DNA from: Methylobacterium sp. FF17
Lineage (GTDB): Bacteria > Pseudomonadota > Alphaproteobacteria > Rhizobiales > Beijerinckiaceae
Direction: 5' to 3'
Length of the DNA: 64,000 bases
Assembly: GCF_025813715.1 (NCBI RefSeq)
Contig: NZ_CP107532.1
Location: forward strand, 2,930,001 to 2,994,000
Below the pieces are notes generated by a model. That model was not told where the DNA came from, ran no database searches, and worked only from the letters and a program-made list of their open reading frames with translations. The translations under genes were made by a program, and so were the position numbers. Shown in pieces: positions 1 through 11,720 of the stretch. Positions within the stretch are counted from its first letter, which is position 1. Every line of letters starts with the position of its first letter.

Positions 1-636
1 CTGCGCAACCGGGCCGAGGAGGCCCTGCGCAGCGCCGAATCGCCCGAGGCGCTGCGGGCGGCCCTGGAGGGCGTGATCGAGGAGAGCGACGGCCTGATCC
101 GGGTGTTCAACGCGCTCCTGATGATCGCGCGCCTGGAGGGGGCCGAGGCGCGGGCGGATTTCCAGGTCTTCGATGCCGGGCCGGTGGTGCAGGCGGTGGC
201 CGAGCTCTACGAGCCCCTCGCCTCCGAGCAGGGCTTGAGCCTGACGGTGGCCCTCGCGGGTGGCCCGCTGACGATGCGGGGCAACCGCGAACTGGTGGGG
301 CAGGCCCTCGCGAACCTCCTCGACAACGCGGTGAAGTATGGGGGGGCGCGGGGCGTGATCGCGGTGGAGGCCGCGCGCGTCGGCGGGAGCCTCCGGCTGA
401 GCGTCTCCGATCCTGGCCCCGGGATTCCCCCGGAGGCGCGGACGCGGGTGCTCGACCGGTTCGTCCGGCTGGAGGAGGCGCGCTCCCGGCCCGGTTTCGG
501 CCTGGGGCTGAGCCTCGTCGACGCCGTGGTGCGCCTGCACCGGGGCACCCTGTCGCTCGAAGACCGGAGTTCGGACGCGTCTGCCTCCGGGCTCGCCGTC
601 GTGATAACCCTGCCGGCAGAGGAATCGGGGGAGTAG
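1..636 (+). CDS. Sensor histidine kinase, C-terminal part (cut by window start)
   Basis: The reading frame is open from base 1, so the sensor region and most of the dimerisation helix lie outside the window. What remains is the end of the dimerisation domain followed by a complete HATPase_c domain. The N-box reads LANLLDNAVKYGG, the G1 box DPGPGIP and the G2 box GFGLGLSLV, so ATP binding looks intact. The first internal ATG is at 73, but the codons before it continue the helix (RAEEALRSAES), so that ATG is not the start. The protein ends 3 bases before glnE, which suggests one transcript. It is an EnvZ/BaeS-like membrane kinase; its response regulator is probably just upstream. Its stimulus cannot be read here. 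Confidence 0.85.
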   Translation: MRNRAEEALRSAESPEALRAALEGVIEESDGLIRVFNALLMIARLEGAEARADFQVFDAGPVVQAVAELYEPLASEQGLSLTVALAGGPLTMRGNRELVGQALANLLDNAVKYGGARGVIAVEAARVGGSLRLSVSDPGPGIPPEARTRVLDRFVRLEEARSRPGFGLGLSLVDAVVRLHRGTLSLEDRSSDASASGLAVVITLPAEESGE

Positions 637-639
637 GTC

Positions 640-3555
640 ATGGCGCAGGGCGGTACGGGCACCGGCAGCCTTCGCGCGCGGCTGAGCGCGGCGCCGGTCC
701 TGTCCGACCCGGAGGGAGCGCGGGCCCGGCTCGACGCGGTCGCGCCCCTCCTGGGCCCCGCCGGACTGGACCCGGCGGTGCAGACCCTGCTCCTCGGGAT
801 CGCGGATCATTCCGCCTTCCTCTGGCCGTTGATCGCGCGGGCGCCGGAGCGCCTGGCCGCCCTGCTCGAGGCGGAGCCGGAGGCGGCGCATGCGGACATC
901 GTCGCCCGGCAGCGCGCGGCGGGCCGGGAGGCCGACCACGCGCAGGTGGCGACGGTCCTGCGCCGCAACCGCGACGCGCACGCGCTGCTGGTGGCGCTGG
1001 CCGATATCGGCGGGCTCTGGCCGCTGGAGACCGTGACGGCGGCGCTATCCGACTTCGCCGATGCCTCCGTGCGCGCCGCCACCGACGCCATGCTGCTGCA
1101 GGCGGCCGCGGCGGGGCGCTTCCTCCCGCGCGACCCGTCGGATCCGCAGGTGGAATCCGGCCTCGTGGTGCTGGCCCTCGGCAAGCACGGCGCGGGCGAA
1201 CTGAATTACTCCAGCGACATCGACCTCGTGGTGTTCTTCGATCCCGAAACGGCGCCCCTGAAGGCGGACCTGCCCGCCACGCCGTTCTTCACCAAGCTGG
1301 CGCAGGGCATCGCCCGGCTCCTGCAGGAGCGCACCGCCGACGGCTACGTCCACCGGGTCGATTACCGCCTGCGGCCGGACCCGGGCTCGACCCCGGCCGC
1401 GCTGTCGCTGAACGCGGCCTACGTCTACTACGAGAACCTCGGCCAGAACTGGGAGCGCGCGGCCTACATCAAGGCGCGCGCCGTCGCGGGCGATATCCCG
1501 GCCGGGGAGCAGTTCCTCGCCAACCTGCGGCCCTTCATCTGGCGCAAGTACTTCGATTTCGCCTCCATCGCCGACGTGCATGCGATGAAGCGCCAGATCC
1601 ACGCCGTGCGCGGGCACGACACCCTCGCGGTGGCCGGGCACGACATCAAGCTCGGGCGCGGCGGCATCCGCGAGATCGAGTTCTTCGTCCAGACCCAGCA
1701 GCTCGTCTTCGGCGGGCGCCGGCCGGAGCTGCGCGGGCGCCGCACCGTTGCGATGCTCGACGGCCTGACGCGCGACGGCTGGATCGACGCGACCGCCCGC
1801 GACGAGCTCACGGAGGCCTATGCGTTCCTGCGCACCGTCGAGCATCGCCTGCAGATGGTGCGCGACGAGCAGACCCAGCGCCTGCCGGTCGAATCCGAGG
1901 AGCTCGAACGCTTCGCGCACTTCGCCGGCTTCGAGACGCGCGCGGCCTTCGAGGCGGCCCTGCTCCACCATGCCCGGCGGGTGCAGGGCCATTACGCCCT
2001 GCTGTTCGAGGCCGAGCCCGACCTCTCCTCGGACGTGGGCGACCTCGTCTTCAGCGGCACCGGTGACGATCCGGCGACGCTCGCCACCCTGCGCACCCTC
2101 GGGTTCCGCGAGCCGGAGCGGGCGGTGGAGACCGTGCGCGGCTGGCATTTCGGGCGCCGCTCCGCCGTGCGCACGCCCCGCGCCCGGGAGGTGCTGACCG
2201 AGCTGGTTCCGGCGCTGATGCAGGCGCTCGGCGGCACCGCGCATCCCGACGCCGCCCTCGACACCCTCGACCGCGCCTTCGCGCGGATGCCCGCCGCCCT
2301 CGAACTCCTCACCATCCTGCGCTCGAACGAGCGGCTGCGCCTGCTCTTCGCCGACCTCCTCGGCACGGCGCCCCGCCTCGCCGAGACCGTGGCCTTCAGC
2401 CCGCACGTGCTCGACACGGTGATCGACCGCGATTTCGCCGATGCCAGCACCGACGCGGAGGCACTGGCGCGGCAGTTCCGGGCCCGCCTCGGGCAGCCGT
2501 CCGACCACGAGGATTTCCTCGACCGGTCCCGCGACGCCGCCCGGCAATTGCGCTTCCTCACCGGGGCGCGCCTCCTCTCCGGCATCCTGTCGCCGGCGGA
2601 GGCCGGACGCGCCTTCGCGGGCATCGCCGATGCGGTGGTGGCCGCGACGGTGGAGCGCGTCTCCGACGGCTTCTTCGCCGAGCACGGGGCGGTGCCGAAG
2701 GGCCGCTTCGCGGTGCTCGGCCTCGGCCGCCTCGGTTCGCGGCAGCTCACGGCGGATTCCGACCTCGACCTCGTGCTCCTCTACGACTTCGACCCCGACG
2801 ACCGCACCAGCGCCGGCCCGAAACCCCTCGACGCGGCGGTGGCCTATAACCGCCTCGCGCAGCGCATCGTGGCGGCCCTCACGGTCCCGACCCGGCGTGG
2901 GCATCTCTACGAGGTCGATCTGCGCCTGCGCCCCGGCGGCGGGCAGGGGCCGGTGGCGGTGCAGTGGCGCGGGTTTCGCGCCTACCACGACGGCGATGCC
3001 GAGCTCTGGGAGCACATGGCCCTGACCCGGGCCCGGGTGATCGCCGGAGACCCGGGTCTCGCGGCCGAACTCGACGGCGAGATCCGCGCCGTCGTGCGCC
3101 GCGAGCGGGTGCCCGCCGAGGTGTACGCGGCGGTGCGGACGATGCGGCGGCTGGTGGAGGCCGAGAAGGGATCGCGCGGTTCGCTCGACCTCAAGCTCGC
3201 CCCCGGCGGCCTGCTCGACCTCGATTTCCTGGCCCAGGCCCTGGTGCTGGCGCATGCCCATCACCGGCCCGACCTCATCGGGCCCGGGGCGGCCGCGGTG
3301 TTCGGGTGCGCCGCCGGGCATGGTCTCCTCTCGGCGGCGGATGCCGACCGGCTCGCCGAGGCCTATCGCCAGTTCGACGACGTGCTGCACTGGCAGCGGC
3401 TGATGGTGGAGGGAGAGGCGGCCGAGGCATCGCCCGTGGCCCTGTCGCGCCTCGCCGTCGCCATAGGGGCACCGGATACGGGCCGGCTGGTCGAGCAGCT
3501 CGACGAGCAGCGCGAGGTCGTGCGGGCCGTGTTCGATCGCCTGCTCGGGGCGTAG
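640..3555 (+). CDS. glnE: Bifunctional glutamine synthetase adenylyltransferase/deadenylyltransferase
   Basis: GlnE attaches AMP to glutamine synthetase, or removes it, according to PII and glutamine, and so sets the rate of ammonia assimilation in the cytoplasm. At 971 residues it is full length for the family. It has the expected duplicated nucleotidyltransferase layout: the N-terminal deadenylylase domain carries GKHGAGELNYSSDIDL at residues 181-196, and the C-terminal adenylylase domain carries GLGRLGSRQLTADSDLDL at about 690-708. Both metal-binding D-x-D pairs are present, so both activities should be intact. It starts 3 bases after the upstream kinase gene and is convergent with the pleC-like gene. 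The shared transcript with a two-component kinase is an arrangement I recall from other Rhizobiales. Confidence 0.97.
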   Translation: MAQGGTGTGSLRARLSAAPVLSDPEGARARLDAVAPLLGPAGLDPAVQTLLLGIADHSAFLWPLIARAPERLAALLEAEPEAAHADIVARQRAAGREADHAQVATVLRRNRDAHALLVALADIGGLWPLETVTAALSDFADASVRAATDAMLLQAAAAGRFLPRDPSDPQVESGLVVLALGKHGAGELNYSSDIDLVVFFDPETAPLKADLPATPFFTKLAQGIARLLQERTADGYVHRVDYRLRPDPGSTPAALSLNAAYVYYENLGQNWERAAYIKARAVAGDIPAGEQFLANLRPFIWRKYFDFASIADVHAMKRQIHAVRGHDTLAVAGHDIKLGRGGIREIEFFVQTQQLVFGGRRPELRGRRTVAMLDGLTRDGWIDATARDELTEAYAFLRTVEHRLQMVRDEQTQRLPVESEELERFAHFAGFETRAAFEAALLHHARRVQGHYALLFEAEPDLSSDVGDLVFSGTGDDPATLATLRTLGFREPERAVETVRGWHFGRRSAVRTPRAREVLTELVPALMQALGGTAHPDAALDTLDRAFARMPAALELLTILRSNERLRLLFADLLGTAPRLAETVAFSPHVLDTVIDRDFADASTDAEALARQFRARLGQPSDHEDFLDRSRDAARQLRFLTGARLLSGILSPAEAGRAFAGIADAVVAATVERVSDGFFAEHGAVPKGRFAVLGLGRLGSRQLTADSDLDLVLLYDFDPDDRTSAGPKPLDAAVAYNRLAQRIVAALTVPTRRGHLYEVDLRLRPGGGQGPVAVQWRGFRAYHDGDAELWEHMALTRARVIAGDPGLAAELDGEIRAVVRRERVPAEVYAAVRTMRRLVEAEKGSRGSLDLKLAPGGLLDLDFLAQALVLAHAHHRPDLIGPGAAAVFGCAAGHGLLSAADADRLAEAYRQFDDVLHWQRLMVEGEAAEASPVALSRLAVAIGAPDTGRLVEQLDEQREVVRAVFDRLLGA

Positions 3556-3570
3556 CGGCGGTCGGAGTCG

Positions 3571-3592
3571 GGTGGCGAGCGAGCTTGCCACC
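3571..3592. terminator. Hairpin between convergent glnE and pleC-like gene
   Basis: An inverted repeat GGTGGC...GCCACC, extendable inward through AGC/GCT, lies between two convergent genes. There is no clear T-run on either side. It is a plausible bidirectional terminator, on position and symmetry only. Confidence 0.35.
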
Positions 3593-3675
3593 TCCCGCCG
3601 AGGATGGCGGCGGCCGGCCTCCTACCGCCTCCGGCTGATCGGTTCTCAAGATCAATTCATCGACCGAGGCCCGTC

Positions 3676-6075
<2,400 letters not shown>

Positions 6076-6121
6076 ATCGGATGGGTTCGTCAGGGAACGG
6101 GGCCCGTCGAGGCCACGCTTC

Positions 6122-6137
6122 GAATCGTATACGATTC
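6122..6137. promoter_or_regulatory. 16-bp perfect palindrome GAATCGTATACGATTC upstream of the pleC-like gene
   Basis: The site is perfectly symmetric around GTATAC and lies 47 bp upstream of the start of the pleC-like gene, in a stretch poorer in GC than its surroundings. The core resembles operators of GntR/FCD-family repressors, which are often short palindromes around GTATAC or GTNNAC. No GntR gene lies in the window. The intergenic region serves the kinase only, because pepN ends into it. That it is an operator is inference. Confidence 0.45.
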
Positions 6138-6255
6138 AACAGGTCCACGGCCGTTTTGTCCACGCGTTTTTTCGAATGGCGCTTGACTCGCGAAGCGAAT
6201 CGGAGGTCCGAAACATAGGTTGGTGCGCGGCAAAAAACCGATTCGCGACAGGGAC

Positions 6256-8889
6256 TTACGAGCCCGCGAGGGTCCGCTCCAGGATGTCGCCGACATCCCG
6301 TGACAAGCCGGCCACAGAGCGGATTTCCGTGAGCGCCGCCTGCGCCTGTCCGCGCCGTTTCGGCTCCAGCATCCGCCACGATCCGAACGCCGTCAGCAGG
6401 CGCGCGGCGATCTGCGGGTTGGTGCGGTCGAGGGCCAGAATCGTCTCTACCACAAGGCGATAGCCGGCCCCGTCCGGGCGGTTGAACTGGGTCGGATTTC
6501 CCATGCTGAAGCTGCCGATCAGGGCGCGGACCCGGTTCGGATTGCTGGCCGAGAAAGTGGGATGGGCCTGGAGGCGGCGGATGCGCTCCGGGGTCTCGGG
6601 CTCCGGGATGCCGGCCTGGATCGCCAGCCACTTGTCGAGGACGAGGGGCTCGGACCGGAAGGATGCGGCGAAGCGCTCCAGGGCGGCCTCGCGGGCCTCG
6701 CCCGGCACCTGGGCCAGGACCGCCAGGGCCGCGAGGCGGTCGGTCATGGTGGTCGCGTCGGCCATCTGCGCGGTGGCCTCGGCGGAGGCCGCCTCCGGAT
6801 CCGCCGCCGCGATCAGGTCGAGGGCGGCGTTGCGCAGGGCGCGGCGTCCGGCCGCCGCGGCATCGGGGCTGAAGGGCGTGCCCGGCGCATCCGCCAGGGC
6901 GTCGCGCAGGCCCCGCAGCCGCTCGGCGAGCCCGGCGCCGAGCTGGCGGCGCAGGGCGTGGCGCGCGTGGTGGATCGCGTCGGGGTCGATCTCGGCGCCG
7001 ATCTCGTTGGCGACGTCCGCCTCGCTCGGCAGTGCCAGGACCAGGGCGGCGAAGGCCGGGTCGGCCAGCGCCTCGGCATCCAGGAAGGCGCCGAGGGCAT
7101 CGCGGAACGCCGTCGCCGCCGTCTCCGGCACGGCGCCCGAGCGCGTACCCTGCACGAGCAGGCGCATGGCGACGGCCTGGGCCGCCTGCCAGCGGTTGAA
7201 CGAGTCGCTGTCGTGGCGCAGGAGCGTGAGGCGGTCGGCGTCCGAGACGTCCATGTCGAGCCGGACGGGGGCGGAGAAGCCGCGCAGCAGCGAGGGCACC
7301 GGCGGCACCGGCACGTCCGTGAAGGTCACGGCGTCGCTCGCCCGGTCGAGGACGAACACCCCGTCCCGGACCCGCTCGGCGGTCGCCCCGGCGAGGGGAC
7401 CGTCCGGGCCGACGAGGCCGAGGCTGATCGGGATCACCAGGGGCGGCCCGTCGGGTGCGCCGGCCAAGCTCTGCCGGAAATCGAGGCGGTAGCTGCGCGC
7501 CTGCGCATCGTAGTGGCCCTGCACCGCCACGCGCGGCGTCCCGGGGCGCTCGTACCAGCGCGCGAAGGCGTCGAGGTCCCGGCCCGAGGTCGCCGCGAGG
7601 GCGGCGAGGAAATCCTCCACCGTGGCGGCGGTGCCGTCGTTGTCCGTGAAGTAGCGGTCCATCCCGGCGCGGAAGGCCGTCTCCCCGAGGAGCGTGCGCA
7701 GCATCCGCACGATCTCGGCGCCCTTCTCGTAGACGGTGGCCGTGTAGAAGTTGTTGATCTCGGTGTAGGCGCGCGGCCGCACGGGATGGGCCAGCGGGCC
7801 GGCGTCCTCGGGGAACTGGCGGGCGCGCAGGGTACGGACCTCGCCGATGCGGTGGACGGCGCGCGAGCGCATGTCGGAGGAGAATTCCTGGTCGCGGAAG
7901 ACGGTCAGGCCCTCCTTGAGGCAGAGCTGGAACCAGTCCCGGCAGGTGATGCGGTTGCCCGTCCAGTTGTGGAAGTACTCGTGCGCGATGATCGCCTCGA
8001 TGGCCGCGTAATCGGAATCCGTCGCCGTCTCGGGCGAAGCGAGCACGTAGCGGTCGTTGAAGATGTTGAGGCCCTTGTTCTCCATGGCGCCCATGTTGAA
8101 GTCGGAGACCGCGACCACGTTGAACACGTCGAGGTCGTAGGCCCGGCCGAAGGCGGTCTCGTCCCAGGCCATCGAGCGGGCGATGGCCTCCAGGGCATAG
8201 CCCGCCCGGTCCGCCTTGCCGGACTCGACGTAGACGGCGAGCTCGACCGTCCGGCCCTCGCTCGTGGTGAAGTCGCGCCGGACGTGATCGAGGCGTCCGC
8301 CGACCAGGGCGAAGAGGTAGGCGGGCTTCGGGTGCGGATCGTGCCAGATCGCGTAGTGCCGGCCCGGCCCCGCCGCGCCGGCCTCCACCGGGTTGCCGTT
8401 GCCCAGCAGCACGGGGGCTTCGTCCCGGTCGGCCTCGATGCGGGTGGTGTAGACCGCCATCACGTCGGGGCGGTCGAGGAAGTAGGTGATGCGGCGGAAG
8501 CCGTCGGCCTCGCACTGGGTGCAGTAGACGCCGTTCGAGCGGTAGAGCCCCATCAGCTTGGTGTTCGCCGTCGGATCCACCACGGTCTCGATGGTGAGGG
8601 TGAAGGGGCCGGCCGGCGGGTTCGCCAGGGTCAGCCCGGTGGGCGTGGCGACGTAGGCCTCCGCCGGCAGCGGCACGCCGTCGAGGGCGAGGCCCGTCAG
8701 GGTGAGATCGTCGCCGTCGAGGACCAGGGGCGCGCCGGGCCGTCCGGCGGGGTTCGGCCGCAGGGTCAGCTCCGCCCGCACCCGCGTCGCGCTCGGGTGG
8801 AGCGAGACCGCCAGCGCCACGGTCCCGATCAGGTGGTCGCTGGGGCGGTAATCCTCCAGGCGGATCGTGATCGGGGTCTCTGTGCGCAT
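6256..8889 (-). CDS. pepN: Aminopeptidase N (M1 family zinc metallopeptidase)
   Basis: This 877-residue cytosolic enzyme removes N-terminal residues from peptides in the last steps of protein turnover. The exopeptidase signature GAMEN is at 267-271. The zinc site is complete: HEYFH at 303-307 with the third ligand E326, giving the family spacing HExxH-x18-E. Length and N-terminus (a beta-domain start, no signal peptide) fit the E. coli PepN type. A longer frame runs upstream to 9261, but that extension overlaps the divergent gloA gene and has shadow-like composition, so ATG at 8889 is chosen. It is transcribed away from gloA across a 132-bp gap. Confidence 0.97.
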   Translation of the reverse strand: MRTETPITIRLEDYRPSDHLIGTVALAVSLHPSATRVRAELTLRPNPAGRPGAPLVLDGDDLTLTGLALDGVPLPAEAYVATPTGLTLANPPAGPFTLTIETVVDPTANTKLMGLYRSNGVYCTQCEADGFRRITYFLDRPDVMAVYTTRIEADRDEAPVLLGNGNPVEAGAAGPGRHYAIWHDPHPKPAYLFALVGGRLDHVRRDFTTSEGRTVELAVYVESGKADRAGYALEAIARSMAWDETAFGRAYDLDVFNVVAVSDFNMGAMENKGLNIFNDRYVLASPETATDSDYAAIEAIIAHEYFHNWTGNRITCRDWFQLCLKEGLTVFRDQEFSSDMRSRAVHRIGEVRTLRARQFPEDAGPLAHPVRPRAYTEINNFYTATVYEKGAEIVRMLRTLLGETAFRAGMDRYFTDNDGTAATVEDFLAALAATSGRDLDAFARWYERPGTPRVAVQGHYDAQARSYRLDFRQSLAGAPDGPPLVIPISLGLVGPDGPLAGATAERVRDGVFVLDRASDAVTFTDVPVPPVPSLLRGFSAPVRLDMDVSDADRLTLLRHDSDSFNRWQAAQAVAMRLLVQGTRSGAVPETAATAFRDALGAFLDAEALADPAFAALVLALPSEADVANEIGAEIDPDAIHHARHALRRQLGAGLAERLRGLRDALADAPGTPFSPDAAAAGRRALRNAALDLIAAADPEAASAEATAQMADATTMTDRLAALAVLAQVPGEAREAALERFAASFRSEPLVLDKWLAIQAGIPEPETPERIRRLQAHPTFSASNPNRVRALIGSFSMGNPTQFNRPDGAGYRLVVETILALDRTNPQIAARLLTAFGSWRMLEPKRRGQAQAALTEIRSVAGLSRDVGDILERTLAGS

Positions 8890-9021
8890 GGGGCGTCCTC
8901 TGGCTATGCCGTCCCTTGTGCGGCGGGCGGGCGGCGCGCGCAACGCGGATGCGGGCCACCTCGTTGACGCGCAAGCGCGCCGGACCACATAGGCGCTCAT
9001 CCTCGGAGAGCACGAAAACCC

Positions 9022-9462
9022 ATGCGATTCCTCCACACCATGGTCCGCGTCGCGGACCTCGACCGCGCCCTCGACTTCTACGTGAACACCTTCGGGCTCC
9101 AGGAGGTGCGCCGCGTCGATAACGAGAAGGGCCGCTTCACCCTGGTCTTCCTCGCCGCCCCCGACGATGCCGGCACCGCCCGCGAGACGCAGGCGCCGGT
9201 GATCGAGCTGACCCACAACTGGGACCCGGAGACCTATTCGGGCGGGCGCAACTTCGGCCACCTCGCCTACGAGGTGGACGACATCTACGCGTTCTGCGCC
9301 AAGCTGCAGGCGGCGGGCATCACCATCAACCGACCGCCGCGCGACGGCAACATGGCCTTCGTGAAGTCGCCCGACGGGATCTCGATCGAGCTCCTGCAGA
9401 ATGGACCGGCGAAGCCCCAGCAGGAGCCCTGGGCCTCCATGGAGAACACCGGCACCTGGTAG
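9022..9462 (+). CDS. gloA: Lactoylglutathione lyase (glyoxalase I)
   Basis: GloA converts the hemithioacetal of methylglyoxal and glutathione into S-lactoylglutathione, the first step of methylglyoxal detoxification. The protein is 146 residues, close to the E. coli enzyme. The four metal ligands are visible in their usual places: H5 in the opening [11 protein letters not shown]62 in IELTHNW, H80 in [10 protein letters not shown] and E123 in SIELLQ. The short form without the long eukaryotic insertion suggests a nickel-type enzyme. It is divergent from pepN and is followed directly by a perfect palindrome that probably ends its transcript. In a methylotroph-like bacterium it would also handle other toxic aldehyde stress; that is inference. 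Confidence 0.93.
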   Translation: MRFLHTMVRVADLDRALDFYVNTFGLQEVRRVDNEKGRFTLVFLAAPDDAGTARETQAPVIELTHNWDPETYSGGRNFGHLAYEVDDIYAFCAKLQAAGITINRPPRDGNMAFVKSPDGISIELLQNGPAKPQQEPWASMENTGTW

Positions 9463-9472
9463 GTCCGGTCGC

Positions 9473-9500
9473 CCGATCCGCGACGCGCGTCGCGGATCGG
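9473..9500. terminator. 28-bp perfect palindrome between convergent gloA and a small gene
   Basis: Every base of this 28-bp stretch pairs with its mirror (it opens CCGATCCGCGACGC and closes with the exact complement). It begins 11 bp after the gloA stop and ends 14 bp before the stop of the convergent small gene, followed by TTCTG on the plus strand. It is well placed as a bidirectional terminator. A protein-binding palindrome is the alternative. Confidence 0.6.
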
Positions 9501-9514
9501 TTCTGCCGGTGCCC

Positions 9515-9688
9515 TCAGGCGTCCGCCGCGGGGACGGGGGTGATGCCGAGCTGGCTGAGCTTGGCCGCCACCGCCTCGATGGGCCGGCGCAGCTTCAGGC
9601 TCATCACCGGGACCGGGATGCCGTCGCGGGCCATCGCGGTGAGCTGCTGGACGGATTCGAGCGTCCAGGCCGTGTCGTTCGTCGCCAT
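9515..9688 (-). CDS. Small conserved-looking protein of 57 residues, function unknown
   Basis: A short frame starting MATNDTAWTLESVQQLTAM and ending PVPAADA. The start is well supported: AGGAGGA lies just upstream of the ATG, which is the strongest Shine-Dalgarno match in this neighbourhood. The peptide has no signal or membrane segment. It looks like two helices joined by a short GIPVP loop, with a basic patch LKLRRP at 31-36. It is convergent with gloA and shares the palindromic terminator. I do not recognise a family. Size and strong ribosome site argue that it is translated; nothing shows what it does. Confidence 0.65.
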   Translation of the reverse strand: MATNDTAWTLESVQQLTAMARDGIPVPVMSLKLRRPIEAVAAKLSQLGITPVPAADA

Positions 9689-9790
9689 CGCTTCCTCCTG
9701 ATCCTGTGCGTGTCCGCGTGGTCAGGGCGCCGCGCGCCACACCAGGGCAGGTGGAGCGGGGAACCCGGCGGGCAAGCGCCTGACCCACAA

Positions 9791-9850
9791 TCTCCGTGCG
9801 TCGTCCCCTCGCTCCGCACCTCTTACCCTTGCTCCGCACCTTGTGCCCTT
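9791..9850 (+). repeat. Three tandem 20-bp units just upstream of the rnpB promoter
   Basis: Two clear units of 20 bp (9811-9830 and 9831-9850) both begin GCTCCGCACC and agree at 17 of 20 positions. A decayed third copy at 9791-9810 agrees at about 13 of 20. The last unit runs into the TTGACC box taken as the rnpB -35 element. A 20-bp period is close to two helical turns, so a bound protein would sit on one face of the DNA. Its role is not known. Confidence 0.55.
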
Positions 9851-9878
9851 GACCTGCCGCGTCCCCCCGGCGCACATC
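9849..9878 (+). promoter_or_regulatory. Probable rnpB promoter
   Basis: TTGACC at 9849-9854 lies 36 bp before the first base of the RNase P RNA, followed by an 18-bp spacer and a weak -10 box CACATC at 9873-9878. Placement relative to the RNA 5' end is right for a sigma-70 promoter; the -10 match is poor. Confidence 0.45.
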
Positions 9879-9884
9879 CGCGCC

Positions 9885-10300
<416 letters not shown>

Positions 10301-10661
10301 GCCCCGAACCGAAATCTCGCCGCGCAATCCGCCGCGAAAACTTACGCTCGGTTAACCTTGCTGAGGTCTGATCGCCGCTGGCCGCTCCCGCTCGGCCAGG
10401 TTCGTTGACGGCGCTCAGAGGCCCATGATACCCCGACTCATCCCGTCAACGGCGATTTTCGGATCGACGGACGCAGCCTGTCCCAGGCAGGCCGGTGTCC
10501 GCATGCGCGGTCGCGTCACGCGTCGACCCGGAGACGCCCCGTCTCTGCGCGCCGCGCCCGCGCGCTCCAGCCCCGTGAAAGGGACGCATGCGCCGCTTCG
10601 ATCCGGTCACGTCGCCGACTCGTTTCCCCAATCCCTGCCGCGTCCCCGCCGGGGCCGCGCG
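10301..10661 (+). other. Gene-free stretch between rnpB and rsmH; candidate dcw promoter, no mraZ
   Basis: No convincing coding frame is present. In particular there is no mraZ, the usual first gene of the division cluster. A candidate promoter is TTGACG at 10405-10410 with a GATACC box about 16 bp downstream (10427-10432), which would give a leader of about 225 nt before rsmH. A TTAACC hexamer at 10352-10357 resembles half of a CtrA site but lacks a matching partner. The frame open from 10425 continues into rsmH; its extra 79 residues look like non-coding composition. Confidence 0.5.
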
Positions 10662-11720
10662 ATGACGCGCTCCCCGCGCGAGGCGCGCACGACGCGGTCC
10701 GTCGACGGCGCGCCGCACATCCCCGTCCTCCTCGCCGAGGTGCTGAGAGCCCTGGACCTGCCGGGCCGCGCGCTGGCGGTGGACGGCACCTTCGGCGCCG
10801 GCGGCTACACCCGCGCCATGCTCGAGGCCGATCCGGCCGTGCACGTCCTCGCCATCGACCGCGACCCCGGCGCGATCGCGGGCGGCGCGCCCCTGGTGGC
10901 GCAGGCGGGCGGCCGCCTGACCCTGGTGCCGGGCCGCTTCGGCAGCCTGGACGATTGCCTGCGCGATGCCGGGCACGGGCAGGCCGACGCCGTCGTCCTC
11001 GATATCGGCGTCTCCTCGATGCAGATCGACCAGCCCGAGCGCGGCTTCTCGTTCCGCAACGACGGCCCCCTCGACATGCGCATGGAGCGGGCCGGCCCGA
11101 GCGCCGCCGACCTCGTCAACGACTCCGAGGAGGCGGATCTCGCCGACATCATCTTCCATTACGGCGAGGAGCGCCGCTCCCGCGCGGTCGCTCGCGCGAT
11201 CATCGAGGCGCGCCGCAAGGCCCGCATCGAGACCACGGGCCAACTCGCCGAGATCGTCGCCGGGGTGGTCTGGGCGGACCCGGCCAGCGGCATCCACCCG
11301 GCGACCCGCACCTTCCAGGGCCTGCGCATCGCGGTGAACGACGAACTCGGCGAACTGGTGCGGGCGCTGCACGCCGCCGAACGCGTCCTGAAACCGGGCG
11401 GCCGCCTCGGGGTGGTGACGTTCCACTCCCTGGAGGACCGGATCGTGAAGCAGTTCTTCTCGGCCCGCAGCGGCCGGGCGGCCCAGGCCTCGCGCCACGT
11501 GCCGAGCCTGGAGGCGCCGGCCCCCCGCAGCTTCGCGGCCGTGACCAAGGGCCCGGTCCTGCCCTCCGAGTCCGAGACCGCCGCCAACCCCCGCGCGCGT
11601 TCGGCCAAGCTGCGCGCGGTCGAGCGCACGGACGCCCCGGCGCCCGAGCCCCTGGCGGCCATCGAAGTGCTCGCGGCGCTGCCAGAGCGCACGGGCCGCA
11701 GCGGAGGAGCGCGCCGGTGA
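10662..11720 (+). CDS. rsmH: 16S rRNA (cytosine-1402-N4)-methyltransferase RsmH (MraW)
   Basis: RsmH methylates C1402 in the decoding centre of 16S rRNA and is classically the first or second gene of the division/cell-wall cluster. The 352-residue protein opens with the family hallmark [10 protein letters not shown] at about 19-28 and the SAM loop [10 protein letters not shown] at 41-50; [10 protein letters not shown] and VTFHSLEDR, both typical of the family, follow later. ATG at 10662 is chosen over the longer frame from 10425 because family proteins begin about 18 residues before HIPVLL. The stop overlaps the GTG start of ftsL (GTGA), so translation is probably coupled. Confidence 0.95.
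   Translation: MTRSPREARTTRSVDGAPHIPVLLAEVLRALDLPGRALAVDGTFGAGGYTRAMLEADPAVHVLAIDRDPGAIAGGAPLVAQAGGRLTLVPGRFGSLDDCLRDAGHGQADAVVLDIGVSSMQIDQPERGFSFRNDGPLDMRMERAGPSAADLVNDSEEADLADIIFHYGEERRSRAVARAIIEARRKARIETTGQLAEIVAGVVWADPASGIHPATRTFQGLRIAVNDELGELVRALHAAERVLKPGGRLGVVTFHSLEDRIVKQFFSARSGRAAQASRHVPSLEAPAPRSFAAVTKGPVLPSESETAANPRARSAKLRAVERTDAPAPEPLAAIEVLAALPERTGRSGGARR

Noticed and set aside
1045..3591. An 848-codon minus-strand frame opposite glnE
   Set aside because: glnE shows both nucleotidyltransferase motifs in the sense frame; the antisense translation is His/Gly/Arg-rich and without family features.
10341..10357. Possible CtrA site upstream of the division cluster
   Set aside because: Only one TTAA half is good; the partner at 7-bp spacing matches two of four bases.
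10425..10661. N-terminal extension of rsmH or a possible mraZ remnant
   Set aside because: The 79 extra residues show no MraZ features and precede the family start by too far; ATG 10662 fits RsmH.
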